Shown here piece by piece: positions 7,068 through 15,800 of a DNA stretch of 64,000 nucleotides. The first letter of the stretch is position 1. Each line of letters begins with the position of its first letter. Source of the stretch: an uncultured Bacteroidales bacterium (GTDB taxonomy: Bacteria; Bacteroidota; Bacteroidia; Bacteroidales; P3); NCBI GenBank assembly GCA_900318175.1, contig ONJQ01000002.1, forward strand, positions 141,423-205,422, written 5' to 3'. A program made the position numbers and the translations under genes. Under the pieces are notes generated by a model. It worked only from the letters and a program-made list of their open reading frames with translations. It searched no databases and was not told the DNA's origin.

Positions 7068-8060
7068 ATGTTTATCGGTGAAATCATCTCCCTTTTTGTG
7101 GCCTTGTCGTGGACGGTCACAGCCCTCTTTTCCGAGGTGGCATCCAAGCGCATGGGCTCGTTGCCGCTGAATGTGGTACGCATGGTCATGTCGCTGACTT
7201 TCCTGGCCCTCACCCTCTGGCTTTTCATGGGTGTGCCGTGGCCGCGCTATGCCGACGGGCAGACGTGGCTGTGGCTCCTCCTCTCCAGCGTGGTGGGGTA
7301 CGTGATAGGCGACTACTGCCTTTTTCAAGGCTATATAGCCATTGGCTCCCGCTTCGGGCAGCTTTTCATGACCCTCTCCGCCCCCACCGCAGCCATCACG
7401 GGGTGGCTGCTCATCGGCGAGCAGATGCGCCCCTTAGCCATTCTTGGCATGTGCGTGACACTGACGGGCATAGGGCTCTCCATCCTCTCAAAGCGGGATG
7501 CCCCTGCGGACAACGCACACCATGCGCCGCAGCTGAAGCTCAATCTCCCCAAGCGTGGGATAGTCTATGCCAGCCTTGCCGGCATCTGCCAAGGCGGCGG
7601 ACTGGTGCTGAGCAAGATAGGCCTGAAGCACTACAATGCCGCCCTCCTTGCCGTCGGGTTGGACGGGCAGGCCGTGGTGCCGGACGCGCTGCTGCCCATG
7701 CCACTGTACATCAGCGTCCCCTTTGCATCGACGATGATACGCGCCACCATGGGACTGACGGGTTTTATGGCGCTGCTCCTGCTGCTTGAGAAAGACGGAC
7801 TTGCAAAGCTCCGCCACGCCGTGCGCGACCGCAAAGCCATGTGGTGCGCCTTCGGGGCAACGCTCTTCGGCCCCTTTGTGGGCACCAGCATGTCGCTGCT
7901 GGCCACCATGTACACCTCCACAGGCATTGCCCAGACCCTTTTCGCCCTCACTCCCATACTCATCATCGCACCCGCCGCCTGGCTTTTCCACCAGCGCGTC
8001 ACACCACGCGAAATAGGACCCAGCCGCATGAGCCGGAAGGGAAGCTACATCGTGAACTGA
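7068..8060 (+). CDS. EamA/DMT-family transporter with a replaced C-terminus
   Basis: The 330-residue protein is a drug/metabolite-type permease of the inner membrane with two EamA halves, about residues 4-140 and 163-315. Hydrophobic helices are spaced as in the ten-helix family. The ninth helix ends at FHQRVTPREI, but the family's final helix is missing. Instead the frame runs into GPSRMSRKGSYIVN, which is antisense to the duplicated end of the DUF5686 gene. The product therefore lacks its last helix and may be inactive. The substrate is unknown. The same tail, cut at the same base, recurs at 9747-9845. Confidence 0.8.
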   Translation: MFIGEIISLFVALSWTVTALFSEVASKRMGSLPLNVVRMVMSLTFLALTLWLFMGVPWPRYADGQTWLWLLLSSVVGYVIGDYCLFQGYIAIGSRFGQLFMTLSAPTAAITGWLLIGEQMRPLAILGMCVTLTGIGLSILSKRDAPADNAHHAPQLKLNLPKRGIVYASLAGICQGGGLVLSKIGLKHYNAALLAVGLDGQAVVPDALLPMPLYISVPFASTMIRATMGLTGFMALLLLLEKDGLAKLRHAVRDRKAMWCAFGATLFGPFVGTSMSLLATMYTSTGIAQTLFALTPILIIAPAAWLFHQRVTPREIGPSRMSRKGSYIVN

Positions 8061-8120
8061 AGGCAGACCTTGATGGCGTGTGGCGAGACGCCTTCGTCCA
8101 AGTAGGTGAGCCGCCGCACG
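7916..8120. repeat. Duplicated block, left copy (EamA tail plus DUF5686 end)
   Basis: Bases 7916-8014 are identical over 99 positions to 9747-9845. Bases 8022-8120 match 9885-9982 with only a few differences and correspond to the last codons of the DUF5686 gene. A 7-bp spacer separates the two parts here, against 39 bp in the right copy. The block lies just downstream of the ATPase gene at 8289-9647; 8121-8288 shows no gene. Confidence 0.85.
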
Positions 8121-8288
8121 GCCACTAAGAATTCCAGATTGGGGACGTGTGATAATTGAATAATCTTATTGCCATTCTCTATAACCATCCAGATTCTTTC
8201 ATAGAAAGATTATCCATGCTTGCCAAAGCCATGTTAGCCTATAACCTTTCAAGTCAGAAAGTGGTGGTCACGGCCATAGGAAGTCACT

Positions 8289-9647
8289 CTACATTTCATC
8301 CATACTCAATCCCGCCATCTTGACCTCCTTGCTGCGATACTGGTGACGTTGCATCATCTCCACCTTCTCTTTCAGCCGTTCGGAACTGATTTTCTTCTGA
8401 TTACGCTTCACTTCGTAGGCCTCTACTTCTCCCTCCAAGGTCTCTGCGACAATATCTATCTCAAACTCGTCGCTCTTCCCTTCAGCGTTGACACCACCGG
8501 GTTTCCACCAGCCACCGATAATCTTATAACGGCAGCTCTCCATCATCTTTTGCCTGAACCACCGCTCCAGCGCGATGCCCGAGAATGTCGGGTAGTCGTC
8601 CACCATGATTTTCTCCAGTGCTGGCATGTTCTGTATCTCTATCAGCGACGAATATCGATGGATATACCTGAACCAGAATCGGAAGAAGTTGTCTTGAATC
8701 TCGTAGCGCACCGTCTGGCTGCCCTCTTTTGCGCCCACAGGCCTCTTCTTCTTGATGATGCCGTATTTCTCTTCCAGCATCTTCAACTGTCCACCCAGGC
8801 TGCTCACGCCCAGCGACGCCTCTATCTCGCTCTGCGTCACGTCGCCGTGCGCTATTTGGTCCAAAATGCTGAAATAGGTGCCGTACTGTTTGCCGAACTC
8901 CTGCACCAGAACCGACTTTCCCTCTTCAATAAAATAGCTGTCTCCGCCCGAGCATACATAGTGCAGCATCTTCTTCACATTGGTGCAGCGGTTGTTCATC
9001 AACTGCTCGACATATCGTGCCACACCACCCGTGATAGTCCAAAGTGCCAGCAAATCCTCGTTGGTATAGTCAGTCTTATAGTCACCCAGAATCTCCCGCA
9101 TTGTCTTTGTCGTAAACGGCTGTAGTTTGATGGTGCAGTCGTCGCGTCCAAACAGCGGCTGCTCCTCGTCCTTGAAAATCTTCTCTATCATGCTGAAGAT
9201 GCTGCCCGACACAATCAGACACACATTCGTCTCCTTCTTGTATCTGTCCCACAAATCCTGCATGTCGCTGAACACCCCGGCATTCACATATTCAAACTCC
9301 TGGAATTCGTCAATAAACAGCGTGAAACGCCGCCGCTTGCCAATTTCCAGTAGCAGCTGTAACAAGTCCCGAAAACCTGTGATACCCTCCGGCACATACT
9401 CATCCAATTTTGATCGCACCTCTTCGCAGTAAGTCTTCACCAATGCAGCCTCCGTTTTGCGGCCCACAAAGAAATAAAGGCTTGGAGCTATCTCTTTCGT
9501 TTCCTCCATAAGACGGTACACCAAACTTGTCTTGCCTACGCGCCTTCTGCCTGTCAGCACCACAAATCTGCTATAGTCCTCATAGGCTTGCCCCTGCATT
9601 TCCTGCAGTCTATGCATCTCCAATTCCCTGTCGTAAAACTTCTTCAT
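8289..9647 (-). CDS. AAA ATPase with C-terminal DUF234-type nuclease-like domain
   Basis: The 452-residue cytoplasmic protein is of the ATP-binding family widespread in Bacteroidota and archaea. Walker A is GRRRVGKTS near residue 33 and Walker B is LFIDEFQE near residue 110. A sensor-like GSIF follows, then a winged-helix region at about 270-320. The C-terminal DUF234 region (about 330-440) has EFEIDIVAE and YEVKRN, matching a PD-(D/E)xK nuclease pattern. Members are often linked to defence or mobile DNA, but function is unproven. The gene sits between two copies of a duplicated block and is probably an insertion. Its promoter is at 9697-9704. Confidence 0.85.
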   Translation of the reverse strand: MKKFYDRELEMHRLQEMQGQAYEDYSRFVVLTGRRRVGKTSLVYRLMEETKEIAPSLYFFVGRKTEAALVKTYCEEVRSKLDEYVPEGITGFRDLLQLLLEIGKRRRFTLFIDEFQEFEYVNAGVFSDMQDLWDRYKKETNVCLIVSGSIFSMIEKIFKDEEQPLFGRDDCTIKLQPFTTKTMREILGDYKTDYTNEDLLALWTITGGVARYVEQLMNNRCTNVKKMLHYVCSGGDSYFIEEGKSVLVQEFGKQYGTYFSILDQIAHGDVTQSEIEASLGVSSLGGQLKMLEEKYGIIKKKRPVGAKEGSQTVRYEIQDNFFRFWFRYIHRYSSLIEIQNMPALEKIMVDDYPTFSGIALERWFRQKMMESCRYKIIGGWWKPGGVNAEGKSDEFEIDIVAETLEGEVEAYEVKRNQKKISSERLKEKVEMMQRHQYRSKEVKMAGLSMDEM

Positions 9648-9696
9648 ATCTTCATTCTTTTATAGCCGTAAATTTTACCGCCATTAAATTTCGATA

Positions 9697-9704
9697 CAAA
9701 AGTA
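9697..9704 (-). promoter_or_regulatory. Minus-7 box of the ATPase gene
   Basis: TACTTTTG on the minus strand matches TAnnTTTG, about 50 bases upstream of the ATG at 9647. It is inside the segment bounded by the duplicated block, so the ATPase carries its own promoter. Confidence 0.5.
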
Positions 9705-9746
9705 CAACTTTTTTCTCACATGAAAGAAAAAACTTCAAAAAAAACG

Positions 9747-9982
9747 CTCCACAGGCATTGCCCAGACCCTTTTCGCCCTCACTCCCATACTCATCATCGC
9801 ACCCGCCGCCTGGCTTTTCCACCAGCGCGTCACACCACGCGAAATTTCTTTATCTAAGACCGATTACGAATTGAAAGAGGGTACAGCCGCATGAGCCGGA
9901 GGGGAGCTACATCGTGAACTGCAGGCAGACCTTGATGGCGTGTGGCGAGACGCCTTCGTCCAAGTAGGTGAGCCGCCGCACG
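9747..9982. repeat. Duplicated block, right copy
   Basis: The segment holds an orphan copy of the EamA tail (9747-9845), 39 bp of unrelated sequence, then the true 3' end of the DUF5686 gene (9885-9982). The EamA fragment has no start and is non-functional. Confidence 0.85.
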
Positions 9983-12492
9983 TAGTCGATGCGGATGAGT
10001 TTCAGGATGTTCTCTATGCCTATGCTGTATTCCATATAGGGCGTGTTGGTCAGGAAGCTGGCCCCTGCGGGCAGCTGGTAAAGCCCCATATGGCCATTGG
10101 CGGGATTGTTCACGTCCGACATGCTGCCGTAAAGCAGATTGAACCCTAACACCTCGCGGAAGCGCAACCGCTTGATGAGCGGAATGTGGTTGAGGATGAG
10201 CCCCTTCATGTGGTAGGTGGCAAAAAGTGAGACGTAGCGGTCCATGATAAACTCCATGGGCTTCATGGTATTGAACGAGTTCTGCGACAAGAAGAGGCTG
10301 CTGTTTCCGTTGGGGATAAACAATTTGGGCATGGGCACCTGGTTCCACACTATGCCCACCTGCGCACGCACGTCTAAATAGCCGAGGGCGGCAAACCACA
10401 GCCTGTTGAAGGCATTGAGGGCGGAGCGGTTGTAGTAGAACCCATCCAGTATGCCCATCTCGTGGCTGAGGGTGATGACCGTGGCATTGCTGGACAGGTT
10501 GAGCAGCGAGTTCTGGCCTGTGCGTCCGCTGCCGACAAGGGTGCCGGGCGTGAAGGAGAGGTTTGTGGCCCACTGAGCATAGACGATGCTCTCGACACGT
10601 TCCGTGCCGCTCGGTGTGAGACGGTAGTAGTTCAGCAGCCCTGTGGGCCGTATGTGTTGGGCGCCCACCCATGTATCCAGGTCGATGAAACTGGGCCAGT
10701 TTTTCCGCAGTCGAAGCTGGACGTCGGCCACATACTGCGCCGGGACCTCCTTGTTGTTCCACATCAGTATGTTGTCGCGGTCGTATTGGTCGAACGAGAG
10801 GCCCGGCGACTCGATGTCGTAGCCGGCATGGAGGGTGATGTAGCCCACAGGGCTCTCCTTGGGGAAACGGCGCTTGGGGGCAAACGTGTGAATCAGGTTC
10901 AGGTTGAATTTCACCTGCTTGTCTTTGAAGCCGTAGGCCACATAGCCATCAAAGAAATTGCGGTTGTTAAGCCGCGCACGGCTCATGCCGCCCACCCTGA
11001 GGCGCAAACCCTCCGTGCCGTTGTGGCTCACCATGTTGTAGATGGGGCCGATGTCAAAGCGGCTGGAATCGCGCGAGGAGTGGGTGGGGACGTAGCCCGA
11101 CAGCAGGGCCTCGACAGTCTTGATGGTGTAGCGGACCGACGGGATGCGCATCAACTCGTAGCGCATGCTATCCAGAAAGGTTTCGGCCAGCGTCAGCTGC
11201 ACCGGGCGCAGGGCGTTCCATTCTTTGCGGAACATCTTGTGCGCATCGGGATGCACAGCGTAGGAAGAGAGGGACGTGAAAAGGCTGTCAGGTTGGGGAA
11301 TGAGCGTGTCGAACGAGTAGTCGTAGTAGAGCTGCATCTGGTGTGCATAGATCTGACGCAACCGTTTCCCTACATAGAAACGGCCGTAGGTGTCGGTGCG
11401 TGTGGGCAGATAGCGTCCTGCGCTGTCGCGCTCGAAGGTCTGCATGACATTCAGGTCGCGCACAAAGTTCAAATCCACCGCCTCCGGCACACGCATTGTG
11501 CAACGCTTCACGGCATAGCTGCTGTCGCAGACTATATACATCGTGCCCACAAAGCCAAAGTTTCCTTTGCTCGACGGCACGAAGGACAACTCGATGCAGC
11601 GTTGCCCGTCGACCTCAACGGTGTCGGTGATGTAGTAATGGTAAAAGGTGGTGGCCAAGATGGTGGAGAGTGGGCTCACAAAGCGCACGGACATGAGGGC
11701 AATCTCGTTGTCGAAGATGTCGATGGTGGGGAACAGTGCGCCCAAGTCGTCGTCCAATCCCTCCTGCGACATGTTCACATCCACGCCGTCGGCACGGTAG
11801 GCCGTTGTCAGTGTGCGCAGGTTCTCATTGCGGTAGTTCTGCGACTGCATCCTTTCGCGGATGGAGAAATGAAGTATCTCGGCATTGTCGAACTCGGCGC
11901 GGTCAATATATTTCTCAACAAAAGCAAAGTGCTTCCAAAAGGCGTGATTTTCGAAGTCGGGATGGAACTGGTCCAGACACATATTCAACTTCTCAAAGAC
12001 CCGGCGACTGAAGTGGTCGGAGGACAACACATTGTTAGCCCGTTTGTGTTCAATCACCCGTTTCACCAGCTCCACGGCGGGGTTGTTTTTCCGGCTGTAG
12101 CGGTCGCGCTTGCCCTTCTTGGCGGTGACGTTCACCGTTTGGAGGGTGGTCACTTCAGGCTCCATGCTCACCTTCAGACGGTGGGAGCTTTTCTTTTTCA
12201 GCACAACGGTCTGCGGGCGGTAGCCCACCATGCGAAATTGCAGCACCGTGTCCTCCGCCGTCACACTCAGGTCGAAACGGCCATTGATGTCGGACACCGT
12301 GCCATAGCCTCTGTCGCCGGGGTCGTCGGTCCGAGGCGGCACGGCAATCTGCACAAAGGCTAAGGGCTCTCCAGTGCTCCTGTCCGTTACCGTGCCCGAA
12401 ACGGGAGCCACCGTGCGCTGCCCGAAGGCCGCAGCAACGCATCCCATGAGCATCAACAGCAGCACTGCCAACCGGACGCACAGAGACACCAC
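9907..12492 (-). CDS. DUF5686 protein with carboxypeptidase-like regulatory domain
   Basis: Large outer-membrane-associated protein typical of Bacteroidota. A signal peptide (VVSLCVRLAVLLLMLMG...AFGQ) precedes a CarboxypepD_reg-like beta-sandwich (SGTVTDRSTGEPLAFVQI). The DUF5686 region follows and ends in beta-strand-rich, aromatic-terminated sequence suggesting a barrel. The open frame runs to 12678, but a promoter box at 12611-12618 lies inside it, so translation must begin downstream. No ATG sits in frame before the signal peptide, and I chose the GTG at 12492. A frame-shifted ATG at about 12517 could mean a frameshift instead. Fragments of this gene occur at 6177-6232 and 8022-8120. Confidence 0.8.
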   Translation of the reverse strand: MVSLCVRLAVLLLMLMGCVAAAFGQRTVAPVSGTVTDRSTGEPLAFVQIAVPPRTDDPGDRGYGTVSDINGRFDLSVTAEDTVLQFRMVGYRPQTVVLKKKSSHRLKVSMEPEVTTLQTVNVTAKKGKRDRYSRKNNPAVELVKRVIEHKRANNVLSSDHFSRRVFEKLNMCLDQFHPDFENHAFWKHFAFVEKYIDRAEFDNAEILHFSIRERMQSQNYRNENLRTLTTAYRADGVDVNMSQEGLDDDLGALFPTIDIFDNEIALMSVRFVSPLSTILATTFYHYYITDTVEVDGQRCIELSFVPSSKGNFGFVGTMYIVCDSSYAVKRCTMRVPEAVDLNFVRDLNVMQTFERDSAGRYLPTRTDTYGRFYVGKRLRQIYAHQMQLYYDYSFDTLIPQPDSLFTSLSSYAVHPDAHKMFRKEWNALRPVQLTLAETFLDSMRYELMRIPSVRYTIKTVEALLSGYVPTHSSRDSSRFDIGPIYNMVSHNGTEGLRLRVGGMSRARLNNRNFFDGYVAYGFKDKQVKFNLNLIHTFAPKRRFPKESPVGYITLHAGYDIESPGLSFDQYDRDNILMWNNKEVPAQYVADVQLRLRKNWPSFIDLDTWVGAQHIRPTGLLNYYRLTPSGTERVESIVYAQWATNLSFTPGTLVGSGRTGQNSLLNLSSNATVITLSHEMGILDGFYYNRSALNAFNRLWFAALGYLDVRAQVGIVWNQVPMPKLFIPNGNSSLFLSQNSFNTMKPMEFIMDRYVSLFATYHMKGLILNHIPLIKRLRFREVLGFNLLYGSMSDVNNPANGHMGLYQLPAGASFLTNTPYMEYSIGIENILKLIRIDYVRRLTYLDEGVSPHAIKVCLQFTM

Positions 12493-12610
12493 ACTGCCCG
12501 CAGGAGTGCGCCCATAGGCAACCGCTGACGGATTGCCGCCCTTGCCTGTATTATGGAACAATTTGATAATAACCAACTTCTGCCTTGATTCACAAAAAAC
12601 GTTTTCTGTG

Positions 12611-12618
12611 CAAAGATA
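12611..12618 (-). promoter_or_regulatory. Minus-7 box of the DUF5686 gene
   Basis: TATCTTTG on the minus strand matches TAnnTTTG. Transcription would start near 12605, which rules out the upstream in-frame ATG codons of the DUF5686 frame. Confidence 0.65.
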
Positions 12619-12831
12619 CACAAAAAAAAGGACATGCATAAAAAAGTATCCACGGCACTGGACTAATCCTCTTTGCACAACAGCGTTGCACTTCGAGGTT
12701 GAATCTATAATCCATAAAGTTTAGAAATCTGGGCAATAAATATGCAATTCTGTCGTTAATTAGAAATAATTTGACCTGAACGGGATAGAGGACAGGCCGC
12801 TGGGCAGTCCCCTCCATCCGAAAGAGAAACA

Positions 12832-15800
12832 ATGAGTAAGGTGAACAAATATGCCGTGCGACGCATAGTCACGAGCCTTTTTCTGGGGCTCTATATTTTG
12901 ATTGCGTTGCTCAACAGCACTGTGGTACAGTCGTACATCGGTGCTGCTGTGGGCAGCTATTTCTCCAATGAGTGGGGCGGAAAGGTGCGCATCGGTGCGC
13001 TCCATGCCAGCCCCATCAGCCATGTCATTCTGGACAAGATTGAACTCATCTCGCCCACCAACGACACCATCTTTATCGGCGACCGCATTACTTGCCGTTT
13101 CAAGCGTTTCCCCTTCCACAGCTCGGGGCTCTCGTTCCGTTCCGTGGAGCTTTGGAACGGTCGCTACCACTTCAGCTCCTTCCACACCGAGGACGGCCAC
13201 TCGGAAATCAACCTGAACTACATCATCCATTATTTCGCCGAGCGGGCAACCCCCTCGGACGACGAGCCCGCCGGGCCGTTTGTCGTGGAGGTGGGCGAGC
13301 TGCGGATGCACAACATTGACTACATCCAAGACCTGCCCGAATCACCTAACAGGAAACACTATCCCCACGGCGTAGACATTGCCCACATGCGCTATTGGGA
13401 CATCAGCGGCGTGATACGCAACGTGCGCGTCGACGGCGACCACGTCAACGCCCGCATCGTCTCCCTCACCACCACGGAGGAGTCCGGGCTGCACATTGAG
13501 GACCTCTCCATGGATGCCGAGGTGAGCTCCCACGGCATCTATGCCACCAATCTGGACCTCCAGACTGCCGACAGCCGCGTGTTTATGGACGCACGGCTGG
13601 AATACGACGGCTGGGAGGAGATGAGCGACTACTGCAACACCGTGGTCCACGATGTGGTGCTGAAGGAGGGCACCGAAGTCAGCATGCGCGACGCCGTCTG
13701 GTGGGCACCCGTGCTGTGGGGGGCCGAGGTCAGCGCACGGCCACAGGGACATGTCTATGGCACCATTGCCGACATGACCGCTGAGGGCATGGTCATCCAG
13801 TTCGGTGAGAACAGCAGCCTGCTGCTTGACGGACACATTGCCGGGCTGCCCCACATCGAGCAGACCACCCTCCACGCCATCCTGCACCGGCTGCACACCA
13901 ACTATGACGACCTGGCAGCCGTCCGTCTGCCGGACAGCATCCCCCTGCCACTGCCCGAAGTCCTGCGCAACATGGGAGCGATAGACCTCAGCGCCGAAGC
14001 CACTGGTGGCATGGCGGACATGGAGGCATGGCTCAATATGAACAGCTTGGTGGGCGACCTCGAAGCCCACGCCCGCATGATGCACGACACGACGGGCGGT
14101 GGCTACAACTATTGGGGCGATGTCGACTCCCGCATGTTGGGCATCCGCTCCCTCCTACCCAACCAGTGGGTAGGCCGCACTGGCATGCACCTCGCCTTCC
14201 AAGGTTCTGGCTTCGACCCCGCGACCATGAACCTTGCCGTGGACGGACGGCTATACAACACCCTGCTGCGAGGCCAGACACTGGAGCGCACCTCCTTCTC
14301 GGCTGACATGTCCGGCGGGGTCGTCAACCTCGACGCCCAGCTTCACGACACGCTCATCCACCTCGACCTCTCGGCTCTCGCCGACCTCAAAGCCCACGAC
14401 TACAAAGCCGACCTCCTGCTCAACTCTGCCCAACTGACCGCCCTGCACCTGATAAAAGCCGATTCCGCCGTGAGCCTCACCACACGCCTCCGCGCCAATC
14501 TGGCTGGCGACAACCTGGAGTTGATGGCTGGCACCGTGACACTGGACAACACCCACCTGCAAATCGGCACCCGCCACATGCATCTCAACCACCTTGCTCT
14601 GCAAGCCGAGTCGCAACCCGACGGCTACATTGCCTCTCAGCCAGACGCCGCACACAAGGCCAACCAGCAACCTTCCACCTGGAAACATCTCTCCGTGGGA
14701 TGCGACTGGGCCGAAGCCACCGTCGAGGGGCGCTTTGCTTACAACCACCTGCCCCTCATAGCACAGGACTTCTGCCAACGCTTCCTGCCCACCTACTACA
14801 ACCCCTACCCTCAAACCGACGACAACACCGACGGTCTCTATTCCCAACTTGCTGACTGCAACCTGAGCATCGAGCTGCAATGGACCGACCCAGAAGACTC
14901 CTTTGCCGACCTGATGCCCAACATCATGATAGCCGAAGGCACCCGCCTGCGCGGCAACTACAACTATGGCGAGACGCTGAAGCTCGTCCTCCAAAGCGAT
15001 TCGCTCCGCATGGGCAGCCTCACCCTGCACGACGTCGGCCTCGATGCCGGCTCCGTGGGCGAGAGCTACCGCCTACGTCTTCAAGCCTCCGACGCCAAAG
15101 CCGGCTCCATGGCCCTGATGACCAACCCAGCCATTACCGCGGGCATGGGCAGCAGCCTCTCCACCCTTGCCCTCACTTGGGGCAACAGCATCGGACAACC
15201 ACCTGCAAACAGCGGCGATTTAGAGTTGCTGCTTACCAGCACCATGTCGGGCAACAGAATCATGGTCACCAAACCCTATTTCTACGTCATGGGGCAACAA
15301 TGGATCGTGGTGTGCCCCAACGGCATACAGCTCGACCGTGAACATATCAGTGTCGACAACCTGAAGGTCTACGGTTTGGACGAGTCCGTACGCATCGATG
15401 CCGACATTGCCAGCAGCGGACAGTCAGCAACAGACCCCGCAAAGGATTATGTCCAAGCCAGTTTTGAAGACTTCTCCGTCGACAAACTCTGCGCCTTGCT
15501 CATGGCCGGAAGCCCCATGCAGGTTCAAGGCACATTGGACGGCAATTGCCGCGTGCAAGGGCTCAGCAGCAATCCACTCATCAATGCCAACCTGAAGGTT
15601 GATAACTTTGCCCTCAACAACATGCCGTTAGGCGACCTTTCCATCATCACTCACCAACAGCCCAACGACCCCCGCATGTACGTCGACCTCGTGGCCGATG
15701 CCAAAGACTACCAGCCCTTGTCGGTGAACGGATTCATCAATCCCACTGGCAAGCAGACGGAGCTCCAGTTCGACCTCACCGCCGACCGACTGCCCCTCTC

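Noticed and set aside
10462-12363. 633-codon open frame on the plus strand
   Set aside because: Antisense of the DUF5686 gene; composition (Val/Gly/His-rich, no motifs) is typical of a shadow frame.
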